NCBI RefSeq assembly: GCF_900156505.1
Contig: NZ_FTPR01000001.1
Location: 2,170,001 to 2,234,000, forward strand
Direction: 5' to 3'
DNA from: Yoonia rosea
Lineage (GTDB): Bacteria; Pseudomonadota; Alphaproteobacteria; Rhodobacterales; Rhodobacteraceae
DNA: 64,000 bases
Below the pieces are notes generated by a model. That model worked only from the letters and a program-made list of their open reading frames with translations, had not been told where the DNA came from and made no database searches. Positions 27,855 to 39,031 of the stretch are shown one piece after another. The translations under genes were made by a program, and so were the position numbers. The first letter of the stretch is position 1, and each line of letters starts with the position of its first letter.

Positions 27855-28834
27855 TCTGCGGGCATCCGTGTCACGCGCCCACCGCTACGGGGGATGATCC
27901 AGACCTCATCCATCGGGTACTGGCTTTCATCCTTGGCCATCAGTTTGCCAATCACCTCAATCTGGAATTCGAGCCAGCCCATCCGGTGGACCTGACCTGC
28001 CTTTTCCTCGATCCGGTCGTTTAATGTCCGCAGCTTCCAGAATGGTACGGCAGGAAACGTATGGTGTGCAGTATGATAGGGCATCTGCCAGCACAGCCAG
28101 CGTTGCAGCGCATTAGCGCGGGTCGAGCGGGTGTTTTCCATGATATCGTTTTCATGGCTCAGCCCCAGATGCTCGATGGTGTTCTGTAATTGGTGAATGG
28201 GCTTGGTCAGCACCATCGGGATGATCCAGAAGGTCAGCGCGGCCCATGATCCGGTTGCAACAGACAAAAGTGCAATTACCGCGTAGCCTGCCAGATGCAG
28301 GCGGCTTTCACGGATGACTTTGGTCTCTTCCTCTGCGCGGATATAGGGCTCGATAATGATCCCGCGCGCGCGACGGACGATACCAAAGACACGGTTGCGC
28401 CAATAGGTGATCCCGCTGAGCCAAAGCAGGTAAGTCGCCAAAGTATAGGGTTCACGCACCAGTTCACCGTCACGCTCCCAATCCTGGGTATATTGGTGAT
28501 GGGCAAAATGCATGATCTGGTCGAAATTGCGTGGAAATAGCTGGATAAAGCCGATGATGCGGCCGAAGACCTCGTTCAGTTTGCGGGTCTTGAACACGGT
28601 CGCATGGGACAGTTCATGCTGGGCTGCATAAAGAAAGTTCAACAGAACGCCCAAAGCAAACCCCGTCACCCAAACCCACGCAGTGCCCATCGCCTGCGCA
28701 TGCAGCAGCGCGACAACCACGATAGCCCCGACGTGGCTGGCCATCTGCAACCCGCCCTGCAGATCGGACCGTTCGGACAATTGTCGCAGTTCGTGTGGCG
28801 TTAACAGTTTCCGGCGGGAAAAGCTGGCTTCCAT
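27851..28834 (-). CDS. Membrane fatty acid desaturase-family protein
   Basis: A 327-residue di-iron membrane protein with the three histidine boxes HELSH (73-77), HFAHH (109-113) and HTAHH (about 245-249), and four or so hydrophobic segments. It could be a fatty-acyl desaturase or a related hydroxylase/ketolase (beta-carotene family enzymes share these boxes). AAAGGGG upstream supports the ATG at 28834. It is divergent from the fadH-like gene. Confidence 0.88.
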   Translation of the reverse strand: MEASFSRRKLLTPHELRQLSERSDLQGGLQMASHVGAIVVVALLHAQAMGTAWVWVTGFALGVLLNFLYAAQHELSHATVFKTRKLNEVFGRIIGFIQLFPRNFDQIMHFAHHQYTQDWERDGELVREPYTLATYLLWLSGITYWRNRVFGIVRRARGIIIEPYIRAEEETKVIRESRLHLAGYAVIALLSVATGSWAALTFWIIPMVLTKPIHQLQNTIEHLGLSHENDIMENTRSTRANALQRWLCWQMPYHTAHHTFPAVPFWKLRTLNDRIEEKAGQVHRMGWLEFQIEVIGKLMAKDESQYPMDEVWIIPRSGGRVTRMPAE

Positions 28835-28868
28835 CGCAAACCCCTTTCTTCATTCATGCGCAGAGTAG

Positions 28869-31013
<2,145 letters not shown>

Positions 31014-31207
31014 CGTCACCAGACATCTGACGGCTGATAATACGCCAAAACCCACGATTTAAAGGCGATTGTTCCATATTTCGCTGTTTCCGCATTGTCA
31101 CCAAAGCGGATTCATTCCCCCGTATTGTCAGGCATTTGTCCTAATCCTGCCCGAATTCACTGCCACGGTAGGCGGAACGGTATCATATAGCAGCGTCAGG
31201 AAGTTTC

Positions 31208-32113
31208 ATGGATCGTCTAACCGAAATGGAGGCCTTCGCCACAGTTGTGGATCAGGGTGGCTTTACGGACGCGGCCAAGAAAATGGGAATTTCCAAATCT
31301 GCCGTTTCGAAACATGTCTCATCGCTTGAGGCCCGTTTGGGCGCGCGCTTGCTGAACCGCACCACCCGCCGCGTCAGCCCAACCGAAATCGGGCTGGCCT
31401 ATTATGATCGCGCCCGCCGTGTTCTGAATGACGCAGGCGAAGCCGATGCTTTGGTCACGTCGATGCAGTCTGCGCCTTCCGGCCTGCTGCGTATCAGCGT
31501 GGCGACAGATTTCGGGGTGAACCACCTCTCGCCTGTTCTGGGCGAATTCCTGTCCGAATTTCCCGACATCACTGTGAATATGGCGCTGAACAACCGCTAT
31601 GTTGAATTGATTTCCGAGGGCTTTGATATGGCCGTCCGCATTGGTGAGCTGGAAGACAGCACCCTGCGCGCCCGAAAGCTGACCGAAACAACAAAGCGCA
31701 TGATCGCGAGCCCTGCTTATTTCAAGCAATATGGCCGCCCCGAAAAGATTGACGACCTGAACGAGCACAAGCTGCTGCATTATTCAAACCAAGCGAACTC
31801 CGCGGTCTGGAAACTGACCGCGCCGTCCGGCGAAAAGCGGCAGGTGCGCACGGCAGGCTGGTTGACCGTGAATGATGGCCAATCGCTGTTGAATGCCTGC
31901 ATCGGCGGACTTGGAATTGCTTATCTGCCAAGTTTTCTTTACGCCGACGCTATGAACAAAGGATTGGTCGAGGTGGCTATTCCCGATCTGCCGGTTGAAA
32001 CACAAGGTATATATGCTGTGTATCCGCCGGGGCGCTTTACGCAGCCCAAGGTGCGCGCATTCATAGACTTTTTGGCCCATGCCTTTGCCGACAAGGGCCC
32101 CGAAATCTGGTAG
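31208..32113 (+). CDS. LysR-family transcriptional regulator
   Basis: A 301-residue LysR protein. The N-terminal winged helix-turn-helix (1-60) includes FTDAAKKMGISKSAVSKHVSSLE, and the remainder is the periplasmic-binding-like effector domain. It belongs to the subgroup with the NRTTRRVSPTEIGLAYYDR linker, often acting on genes next to it. The target is unknown; the fadH-like gene lies 194 bp upstream on the same strand. It ends before a strong terminator. Confidence 0.92.
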   Translation: MDRLTEMEAFATVVDQGGFTDAAKKMGISKSAVSKHVSSLEARLGARLLNRTTRRVSPTEIGLAYYDRARRVLNDAGEADALVTSMQSAPSGLLRISVATDFGVNHLSPVLGEFLSEFPDITVNMALNNRYVELISEGFDMAVRIGELEDSTLRARKLTETTKRMIASPAYFKQYGRPEKIDDLNEHKLLHYSNQANSAVWKLTAPSGEKRQVRTAGWLTVNDGQSLLNACIGGLGIAYLPSFLYADAMNKGLVEVAIPDLPVETQGIYAVYPPGRFTQPKVRAFIDFLAHAFADKGPEIW

Positions 32114-32140
32114 TCTCCCAAGGTGTAACTTCACCGACTT

Positions 32141-32171
32141 GCGCGACCGTGTTGTTGGTCGCGCTTTTTTT
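32141..32171 (+). terminator. Rho-independent terminator of the LysR gene
   Basis: GCGCGACC pairs with GGTCGCGC (32141-32148 with 32157-32164), with an 8-nt loop and a run of seven T (32165-32171). It lies 28 bp after the stop codon. Confidence 0.92.
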
Positions 32172-32236
32172 ATCTTAAACCAATCGTAATGCATATGTCC
32201 TATCCGGTGTCCTATGGACGACGGAGAATAGACTTG

Positions 32237-32986
32237 ATGGACCAAGTCATGCGTTTACTGGCACCGCAAAGCACACTTGGCTTTGTCGTGCGTCTTGCGG
32301 TGTGGCTTGGGTTTGTCACACTTGCGAATATCGCTTTCGCGACGTTCTTTGGCGGTGGCGCATACTACTCTTTGTGGTTCTACATTGCACATTCCATCGT
32401 GGTGGGTGGCCCTGTGATCACGTTCTTTTTTATCATCACGATATTCCAGTTGCGCCTGCAAAGACGGCTATGGCGATTATCCCGTATGGATGGCCTCACG
32501 GGGCTGAACAACCGGAACACGTTCTTTGATGTGGCCGCTCAGGCCCGGATGCGCGAAAACACCGGTGTCCTGATGATGCTGGATGCCGACCGGTTCAAAG
32601 CCATTAATGACACCTATGGCCATCAGGCCGGGGATATCTGTTTGCAGGCCATCGCCGCAAAGCTGCGTGAGAATATCCGTCAGGATGACGTATTGGGCCG
32701 CCTCGGGGGCGAGGAATTTGCCATTTACCTTCTGAATGTGGCACCAGAGACGGCTCAATCCATCGGGGCGCGCCTCACACAACCAATTAAATTCATGACC
32801 GAGGCGCATGGCGAACTGACTGTGACCCTCTCGATCGGTGCGGTAATCACGCAACCGACAATCCCGATTGATACCCTACTGGCCCGGGCAGATGCGGCGC
32901 TTTACTACGCCAAGCAGAATGGCAGGGCTCTTTTCGTGAATTGGACGCCATCGTTACAGAAGAAAGCAGTCATGGCGCGCGGGTAA
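32237..32986 (+). CDS. Membrane GGDEF diguanylate cyclase
   Basis: A 249-residue protein: two membrane helices (about 15-35 and 45-70), then a GGDEF domain. The active site reads GGEEF, the product-binding I-site RQDD lies five residues before it, and LDADRFKAIND has the metal-binding aspartate. It should therefore be active and feedback-inhibited, making cyclic-di-GMP. No sensor domain is obvious beyond the membrane segment. The ATG at 32237 is preferred, with GGAG about 10 nt upstream; the ATG at 32189 is possible. Confidence 0.88.
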   Translation: MDQVMRLLAPQSTLGFVVRLAVWLGFVTLANIAFATFFGGGAYYSLWFYIAHSIVVGGPVITFFFIITIFQLRLQRRLWRLSRMDGLTGLNNRNTFFDVAAQARMRENTGVLMMLDADRFKAINDTYGHQAGDICLQAIAAKLRENIRQDDVLGRLGGEEFAIYLLNVAPETAQSIGARLTQPIKFMTEAHGELTVTLSIGAVITQPTIPIDTLLARADAALYYAKQNGRALFVNWTPSLQKKAVMARG

Positions 32987-32991
32987 GGCCA

Positions 32992-33930
32992 CTACTCTTG
33001 CGTAGATGTCACGATCACTTCGACACGACGGTTGGCCGTCCGCCCTGCTTCCGTCAGGTTTGAGGCAAGAGGCGCAAGATAGCCCATGCCTTCGGCCTCA
33101 AGCCGCGCACGATCCGCGCCATAGTCGCTGACCAGCCGTTCCAGAACAGATGCTGCGCGACGTTTGGACAAGGCGATATTCGTCTCGAGTGCGCCGGATG
33201 AATCCGTATGCCCCACCAATGCAACCGTCCGCGACGGCGTCTTTGCAAGATAATCTGCCAAAGCGCGCAACGACGGGTAATCCCCTTGGGCAAGCTGCGC
33301 CGAACCCGTCTCAAAGCTCAGATCCGCAAGTACCGCACGCCCGGCTTGATCAAGTTGCTCGGACAGCGCGGCGTCGGGGACTGCACCAAAGGCACGCAAA
33401 GGGGCAGACTCAGCCTGCGCAATCGGCAAAGCGGTATCGCTTTCAGGGCCAACATGCGTGATCTGGACAAACCCTGCTTCTGCAGTGCGGCTAATGAACA
33501 ACGTCAGATACTCTGGCCCGTCCTGTCCGACCCGTTCCGCCGCAAGAAACCGGAAATCACCAATGTTGATCCGCATATCAGGCGGTGGCAGGGTTTCGAC
33601 CGCAAAGCGAAAATCAAATCCACCGCAAGCCTCGGTCTGGCATTCAAAGATGATCTGGTAACGGTCGTTGCGCAACTGTTCACGCAAAGGGCGTACCAGT
33701 TGCAATGTCGTGAGCGAAGGCGCCGCGATTCGCCAGGCTTGCTGGATCACGCGGCCTTCGACAGTTTGCGCAGGCATCGCGCCCTGATCCCAAATGCCCA
33801 GCGGCAAAAGGTAACTATCGGCGGGGCGGATCACCTCTTCCTGCAAGCTCGCGTTGCTTGGAAAATCGAGCGTTTGACCCTGCGCCATGCCCGCAGCAAT
33901 GCCCAAACATGCGGCGAGTATGCGGATCAT
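32992..33930 (-). CDS. OmpA-family protein
   Basis: A 312-residue secreted protein: signal peptide (about 1-18), a unique beta-rich N-terminal region and a C-terminal OmpA/MotB-like peptidoglycan-binding domain. The domain shows the FETGSAQL start, ALVGHTDSSGALETN and the NRRVEVIV ending (about 205-310). It should tether the envelope to peptidoglycan. It overlaps the stop of the AhpD-like gene (ATGA), so it belongs to that operon. Confidence 0.88.
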   Translation of the reverse strand: MIRILAACLGIAAGMAQGQTLDFPSNASLQEEVIRPADSYLLPLGIWDQGAMPAQTVEGRVIQQAWRIAAPSLTTLQLVRPLREQLRNDRYQIIFECQTEACGGFDFRFAVETLPPPDMRINIGDFRFLAAERVGQDGPEYLTLFISRTAEAGFVQITHVGPESDTALPIAQAESAPLRAFGAVPDAALSEQLDQAGRAVLADLSFETGSAQLAQGDYPSLRALADYLAKTPSRTVALVGHTDSSGALETNIALSKRRAASVLERLVSDYGADRARLEAEGMGYLAPLASNLTEAGRTANRRVEVIVTSTQE

Positions 33931-34493
33931 CGGGCTTGCGCGTGATATTCGTCATTGGGCCGCATATCCGTGGCCGAAGCGATCCGGTTGCTCATGTTGT
34001 AAAAGCCGGCCGTCGCGGCGATATCCCAGATATCACGGTCCGAGAACCCAACCTGACGCAGTGCGTCACGGTCTTTCTCTTCAATCTTGGCACTGGCCAC
34101 AGTCATCAGTTCCGCAAATTCCAGCATCGCCTTCTGGCGTGCATCCAGAGGGGCGACACGCCAGTTCATCACCAGCATCTCGCCAAGTTGCGGATCACCC
34201 GACAACTGCCGCACGGCGGCGCCATGGGCAGTCAGGCAGTAATAGCATTTATTGATGGACGACACCGCGACCGCGATCATTTCACGCTCGAATTTGGACA
34301 GGCCAGAGGCGGACAGCATGATATCGTTATAAAGCGCTGTGAAGGCATTCAACTTGTCGATGTCAAACGCATAGGCCTGCAGCACATTGGGCACCATCCC
34401 AAGCTTTTCGCGACAGATATCAAAGTACTTCTGCGTAGCCTCCGGCAACGGGTCAGCCATGGGCAAATCGAGGGCGGTGGGTTGGTCAGTCAA
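33927..34493 (-). CDS. Peroxidase-related protein (AhpD/carboxymuconolactone decarboxylase-like)
   Basis: A 188-residue AhpD-like protein with the redox motif INKCYYCLTAHG (CxxC...H, about 93-104), typical of uncharacterised peroxidase-related enzymes. The start is taken as TTG at 34493: a GGAG site lies 6 nt upstream within the GNAT stop region, and the MTDQPTALDLP-type N-terminus looks like that of relatives. An ATG at 34460 is the alternative. It is in an operon with the GNAT and OmpA-like genes. Confidence 0.82.
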   Translation of the reverse strand: MTDQPTALDLPMADPLPEATQKYFDICREKLGMVPNVLQAYAFDIDKLNAFTALYNDIMLSASGLSKFEREMIAVAVSSINKCYYCLTAHGAAVRQLSGDPQLGEMLVMNWRVAPLDARQKAMLEFAELMTVASAKIEEKDRDALRQVGFSDRDIWDIAATAGFYNMSNRIASATDMRPNDEYHAQAR

Positions 34494-34497
34494 AGGT

Positions 34498-35226
34498 TCA
34501 CTCCGGCAATCGTCGATAGTGGTACTGTCCCACAAGCGTCATGCCGAGGGAAGTGTAGAGCGCGTTGGCCGCGTCGTTCACCTGCGTCGTCACCAGCGTC
34601 AGGTAATCCGCGCCATTGTCCTGCGCCCAAAAGGCTGCGGCCCGTGTCAGATGTTGCGCAAGGCCCTGACGGCGGTGGACGGTCGCAATCTCAAGCGCGT
34701 GGATCATGGCGCATCCGGCGGCGATGCCCACATAAACCGTTCCTGCAGGCTGGTCATTCAACCGCCCCAGCAAGGTTGTCTTTGGCCCCACGGCGCGTGC
34801 CATGATCGCCAAACGCCCTTGGCCGATCCCGCCCGCGGCCCAGATTTCTTCTTGTGCGGCCAGCGGCGGCCAGACTTCAAAACTGGTGACCGGCGGCGGA
34901 CGTTCGGTGGCGACTGCGGCGACAGGGGCTGCGTAAAGGTTTGTGACGTCTTTGATCACATAACCGCGTGCGGCCAGCATGTCGTCCAAGGCGTCCTCAC
35001 CCGCGCGCACCATAAAAAGTGGCGTTTGCCTTGCAGCGCGCATCGCGCCTTCAGCCAACGCAATATCGGTGTCGGTAGCAGGCCCCTGCGCTGTTGCGGC
35101 ACTCACACGGCTGCTGCCGCTGTTATCAAGCCGTATTTTCCAAGGACCGACCGCGCGGCTTTCTGCGGGCGGCCATGTGCCTTCGATCACGGAATAGAGT
35201 GTTTCAAGCGACGGAAGTGTCGTCAT
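34498..35226 (-). CDS. GNAT-family N-acetyltransferase
   Basis: A 242-residue protein. The C-terminal half is a GNAT domain with the acetyl-CoA motif VHRRQGLAQHLTRAA (about 183-197) and a late ALYTSLGMTLVGQYHYR. The N-terminal half looks like a degenerate second domain. The substrate is unknown. It overlaps the cinA-like gene stop (ATGA) and is followed 5 bp later by the AhpD-like gene. Confidence 0.85.
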   Translation of the reverse strand: MTTLPSLETLYSVIEGTWPPAESRAVGPWKIRLDNSGSSRVSAATAQGPATDTDIALAEGAMRAARQTPLFMVRAGEDALDDMLAARGYVIKDVTNLYAAPVAAVATERPPPVTSFEVWPPLAAQEEIWAAGGIGQGRLAIMARAVGPKTTLLGRLNDQPAGTVYVGIAAGCAMIHALEIATVHRRQGLAQHLTRAAAFWAQDNGADYLTLVTTQVNDAANALYTSLGMTLVGQYHYRRLPE

Positions 35227-35942
35227 GCAAATTTCGCCTCAAGTGCTTTTATCGCCAGATCGAGCGCAACAGCGTCACTGCCGCGCACGACGATGTTCGA
35301 CCCGTAAACCCCATCTTTCTGGAAAGGGTAAGACCCGACGCTCAGATCGGGGTAATCTTGCGCAAATGCGCCCAATGGTCCCGCCAAATCGCCCTCACCC
35401 TTGAAGAGTTGCAGAGTGCGCGACAACAGCGGCGCACCACCTGTCAGTGTCGGCAGGATGCTCGCGACCATGGCTTTGAACACCGAAGGAACCCCTGCCA
35501 TGACATGCACGTTCCCAAGGCTGAATCCCGGTGCCGTACTGACCGGATTGTCGATCAGCGTCGCCCCGTCGGGAATACGCGCCATACGCAAGCGAGCTTC
35601 GTTCAATTCCTGCCCCGACCGGTCGTAGTGCGCCTGCAACAGCGCGCGTGCATCGGCGCGCACGTCGATATGCGCACCAAAGGCTGCGGCGATACAATCG
35701 GCGGTGATGTCATCATGGGTTGGTCCGATACCGCCACTGGTGAAAACATGCGTATAACCCTCTGACAGAGCCTTAACCGCCGCGATAATCGCATCCCGAT
35801 CGTCACTGACTACCCGCACCTCTTTGAGATCGATGCCCCGCTCGGTCAATTGTCCTGCAAGATAGTGCATATTCGCATCGCGGGTCCGCCCCGAAAGGAT
35901 TTCATCGCCGATCACAAGCATGGCAGCGGTAGGGTTTGGCAT
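35223..35942 (-). CDS. CinA-type molybdopterin-binding-domain protein
   Basis: A 239-residue MoaB/Mog-fold protein equivalent to the N-terminal domain of CinA (competence/damage-inducible protein, ADP-ribose pyrophosphatase in some species). It has GDEILSGRTRDANMHYLA near 12-29 and the FTSGGIGPTHDDITAD motif near 68-83. The C-terminal amidase domain of full-length CinA is absent. AGGAGAACC upstream fixes the ATG at 35942. It is the first gene of a four-gene operon and is divergent from sfsA, with only 42 bp between the starts. Confidence 0.88.
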   Translation of the reverse strand: MPNPTAAMLVIGDEILSGRTRDANMHYLAGQLTERGIDLKEVRVVSDDRDAIIAAVKALSEGYTHVFTSGGIGPTHDDITADCIAAAFGAHIDVRADARALLQAHYDRSGQELNEARLRMARIPDGATLIDNPVSTAPGFSLGNVHVMAGVPSVFKAMVASILPTLTGGAPLLSRTLQLFKGEGDLAGPLGAFAQDYPDLSVGSYPFQKDGVYGSNIVVRGSDAVALDLAIKALEAKFA

Positions 35943-35984
35943 CTGGTGGTTCTCCTGTCCTGTCAGAATTGTTATAGGGCGCGT

Positions 35985-36686
35985 ATGGAATTTGCCACGC
36001 CTCTTGTCCCTGCCCGCCTGATCAAACGTTACAAACGGTTTCTGGCCGATGTCCGCTTGGAAGACGGGCGTGAAGTCACCGCACATTGCGCCAATCCCGG
36101 GTCAATGATGGGTCTGGCCGAACCTGGCATGAAGGTCTGGCTTGAGCCGAATGATGATCCAAAGAAAAAGCTGAAATTTGGCTGGCGTCTGGTGGATCAC
36201 GAGAACGGGCATTTTACCGGTGTCGATACATCGGTGCCCAATCGCGCGCTCAAAGCCGCGTTGATGGCGCATGAGGTGCCCGGCCTGCCGCCTTATGATC
36301 TGGTGCGGGCGGAGGTGAAATATGGCGAAAACAGCCGGATTGATTTTCTGCTGAGCGGTGACGGGCCGGATACCTATGTCGAGGTCAAAAGCGTGACCTT
36401 GTCGCGCCAGTCCGGACTGGCGGAGTTTCCCGATAGCGTCACCGCGCGGGGCGCAAAACACTTAGCGGAATTGGCGCAGATGGTGCGGCAGGGGCATCGT
36501 GCGGTGATGTTCTATCTGGTCCAGCGGACCGATTGTAGGGCCGTGACCTTGGCAGGCGATATTGACGCTGCCTATCAGGCGGCCTTTCACCAAGCAGCAG
36601 ACGCCGGAGTTGCGGTGTTGGCGCATGCATGCAGAATCGGCCCTACGGCGATCACACTGGGCGATCCAATCCCGTTCCGGCCCTAG
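35985..36686 (+). CDS. sfsA: SfsA family protein (sugar fermentation stimulation protein homologue)
   Basis: A 233-residue SfsA homologue: an N-terminal OB-like part (HCANPGSMMGL) and a C-terminal nuclease-like fold with the RIDFLL and YVEVKSVTL strands. SfsA proteins bind DNA or RNA, and their physiological role is poorly defined. The ATG at 35985 starts the usual MEFATPLVPARLIKRYKRFLAD-type N-terminus. It is followed by map 55 bp downstream. Confidence 0.92.
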   Translation: MEFATPLVPARLIKRYKRFLADVRLEDGREVTAHCANPGSMMGLAEPGMKVWLEPNDDPKKKLKFGWRLVDHENGHFTGVDTSVPNRALKAALMAHEVPGLPPYDLVRAEVKYGENSRIDFLLSGDGPDTYVEVKSVTLSRQSGLAEFPDSVTARGAKHLAELAQMVRQGHRAVMFYLVQRTDCRAVTLAGDIDAAYQAAFHQAADAGVAVLAHACRIGPTAITLGDPIPFRP

Positions 36687-36741
36687 AAGTTTGTGCGCAA
36701 TTCGCCTATGTGGCGAAAAAGACGACAAAGGAACGCGCACC

Positions 36742-37614
36742 GTGGAAACGAACAAAACGCATCTGACCAAAGATGGCATTCGCCTGTATCAGCCCGAAGA
36801 CTTTGCCGGCATGGCAAAAGCGGGGGCTCTGGCGGCCAAGCTTTTGGACGATATTGCGCCCCATGTGACCGTGGGCCAAACCACCGGTGAGCTGGATCGT
36901 CTGATCACCCAATGGGTGGATGAAGCGGGGGCAGTGTCTGCCACGATCGGTTACAAAGGCTATCAGCATGCAAGCTGCATTTCTGTCAACCATGTGGTCT
37001 GTCATGGTATTCCCGGCGCCCCCATCCCGAAATCAGCCAGCGAGACCGTGTCGCGCAACCACGAAAAGCGACGCGAGGATGATGCGCTCAAGGACGGGGA
37101 TATCCTGAATATCGACGTCACAGTGATCGTTGACGGATGGTATGGCGACACCAGCCGGATGTACGTGGCAGGCACGCCATCCAAGAAGGCCGAACGCTTG
37201 ATACAGGTGACCCATGACGCCCTGATGAAAGGGATCGAGGCTGCCAAGCCTGGCAATACATTTGGCGATATCGGCCACGCGATCCAGCTTTATGCCGAAA
37301 GCCACCGGATGTCTGTGGTCCGTGATTTTTGCGGGCATGGGCTGGGCCGTGTGTTCCACGCGCCACCCAATGTACTGCACTACGGGCGCGAAGGCACCGG
37401 TGCTGTGCTTGAGGAAGGCATGTTCTTTACGATTGAGCCGATGATCAATCTGGGGCGCCCTGATACCAAGGTTTTGGTCGATGACTGGACCGCTGTGACC
37501 TTTGACAGATCGCTTTCAGCCCAGTTTGAACATTCAATCGGCATCACCGCAGATGGGTGCGAGATTTTCACGCGCTCACCGGGCGGCAAGTTTCACCCCA
37601 CAAATGGCGCATAA
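36742..37614 (+). CDS. map: Type I methionine aminopeptidase with a 19-residue internal insertion
   Basis: A 290-residue metallo-aminopeptidase that removes the initiator methionine. Metal ligands are in place: D125, D136, H199, E232 and E263, plus H88 in CHGIP. The D-to-D spacing equals that of the E. coli enzyme, but the H88-D125 distance is 37 against 18 there, so about 19 residues (rich in Lys/Arg/Glu, around 94-113) are inserted in the loop that follows HGIP. The frame is intact, so it is probably functional. The start is GTG at 36742 behind AAAGGA. Confidence 0.94.
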   Translation: METNKTHLTKDGIRLYQPEDFAGMAKAGALAAKLLDDIAPHVTVGQTTGELDRLITQWVDEAGAVSATIGYKGYQHASCISVNHVVCHGIPGAPIPKSASETVSRNHEKRREDDALKDGDILNIDVTVIVDGWYGDTSRMYVAGTPSKKAERLIQVTHDALMKGIEAAKPGNTFGDIGHAIQLYAESHRMSVVRDFCGHGLGRVFHAPPNVLHYGREGTGAVLEEGMFFTIEPMINLGRPDTKVLVDDWTAVTFDRSLSAQFEHSIGITADGCEIFTRSPGGKFHPTNGA

Positions 37615-37619
37615 ATTTA

Positions 37620-37647
37620 GAGGGAAAATCGCCCGTGATTTCCCCTC
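37620..37647 (+). terminator. Possible terminator hairpin after map
   Basis: GAGGGAAAATC and GATTTCCCCTC (37620-37630 with 37637-37647) form an 11-bp stem with one mismatch and a 6-nt loop. Only TTG follows, so the termination is uncertain. Confidence 0.4.
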
Positions 37648-37746
37648 TTGCGAATAACTTGCAACTGGGGTGGCGTGGCCCTATATCTGTTGCGTCGCTA
37701 GCGGTGACACCTTTCCCCTGAAAACCTGATGAAAAGGATGCACGCT

Positions 37747-38781
37747 ATGCACCTGATAAAATCTGCCGCTCTGCTGGCCGCGCTTGGCCTGTCTGCAACA
37801 CTTGCAACCGCCCAAGAAGTGACACTGCGCTTTCAGCACTTTGTCTCACCCGCCAGTGCGAACCCCACCTACTTCATGCAGCCCTGGGCCGATGCCATTG
37901 AGGAACAATCAAATGGCCGCATCAAGGTAGAGCTCTATCCCTTTATGCAGCTCGGCGGCTCTGCGCCAAGCCAATACGACCTGATCCGCGATGGTGCGAT
38001 TGATGGTGGCTGGGTCATCCCCGGGTATCAGCCCAACCGTTTTCCCGAAGCGGAGGCGATGGAACTGCCGTTCATGACAAGCAAATCCGGCGAGGAAGCC
38101 AGTGCTGCGGCGTGGGAATTCACGCAGGAATATCTGATGGATGACTTTGCGGATGTGCATGTCATTGCCGCCCATATGCATGGGCCGGGTATTGTGCACA
38201 AACGCGGCGCATCAGTTGCTACTCTAGAAGACTTCGCAGGGCTCAAGCTGCGCGGCCCGTCACGCCCGGCCACAATGTTGCTGGAAAAGCTGGGTGCGAC
38301 CCCGATCGGGATGCCTGTGCCGCAATTCCCCGAAGCCCTTTCGCGCGGCGTTGTCGATGGCGGCGTGATTACGTGGGAAATGTCTCCATCGCTTAAGCTG
38401 GACGAACTGACTGACAGCCATACGGATGTGGCGGGTGATGAGGCGCTTTATAACCTCTACTTTATCTGGGCGATGAATAAGGACGTCTATGAAGGTCTGC
38501 CCGATGATCTGCGCGCGATCATTGACGCCAATTCTGGCATGATGGCAAGCCGCTGGGCCGGCCGCGCACATGATACCGGCGATGTCGTCGGCCGTGATGT
38601 GATGGCTGCGGATGGTAACGAAATTGCGCAACTATCCGAAGCTGAAACGGATCGGATCAAAGCGCTGGGTGCGGAAGTGACGGCTGATTGGATCGCCGAA
38701 ATGGACGCCAAAGGCTATGATGGCGCAGCCTTGGTGACCAGCGCACAAGCCGCTGTCGCAGCAAACCGCGCGGCAGAGTAA
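37747..38781 (+). CDS. TRAP transporter substrate-binding protein (DctP family), orphan
   Basis: A 344-residue periplasmic binding protein with a signal peptide (LLAALGLSATLATAQ, cleavage after about residue 23). The mature region has DctP features: RFQHFVSPASANPTY at the start and LRGPSRPATMLLEKLGATPIGMP near 175-195. No dctQ or dctM gene is next to it, so it must pair with membrane subunits encoded elsewhere or act as a lone binder. The ATG at 37747 follows AAAAGG; two ATGs at 37729 and 37738 are in frame. Confidence 0.88.
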   Translation: MHLIKSAALLAALGLSATLATAQEVTLRFQHFVSPASANPTYFMQPWADAIEEQSNGRIKVELYPFMQLGGSAPSQYDLIRDGAIDGGWVIPGYQPNRFPEAEAMELPFMTSKSGEEASAAAWEFTQEYLMDDFADVHVIAAHMHGPGIVHKRGASVATLEDFAGLKLRGPSRPATMLLEKLGATPIGMPVPQFPEALSRGVVDGGVITWEMSPSLKLDELTDSHTDVAGDEALYNLYFIWAMNKDVYEGLPDDLRAIIDANSGMMASRWAGRAHDTGDVVGRDVMAADGNEIAQLSEAETDRIKALGAEVTADWIAEMDAKGYDGAALVTSAQAAVAANRAAE

Positions 38782-38792
38782 CTGCTCCCCCT

Positions 38793-38829
38793 GAGCAACC
38801 CTTTCGCCAAAGATCGAAAAGGGTTGCTC
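38793..38829 (+). terminator. Probable terminator hairpin after the orphan TRAP gene
   Basis: A perfect 12-bp stem, GAGCAACCCTTT/AAAGGGTTGCTC, with a 13-nt loop, 11 bp after the stop. No T-run follows. The remaining bases up to 39031 show no gene. Confidence 0.6.
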
Positions 38830-39031
38830 GCATATATGCTGATTGCGTTGCGCAAGGCCCGCGCTGTCAGCTTTGCCAAGGTTGATTTATCGACCTTGGC
38901 TTTTGATTTCTGACAACCCACACCGGCGCTCTGTCCACAGCGACTGCAACAGACACCGACTATGGTGGACGCTTCCAGATCATCGTGGCGCAACGATCCG
39001 GATAGAGTGCCTTTGGGTTTTCTGGCGGGGC

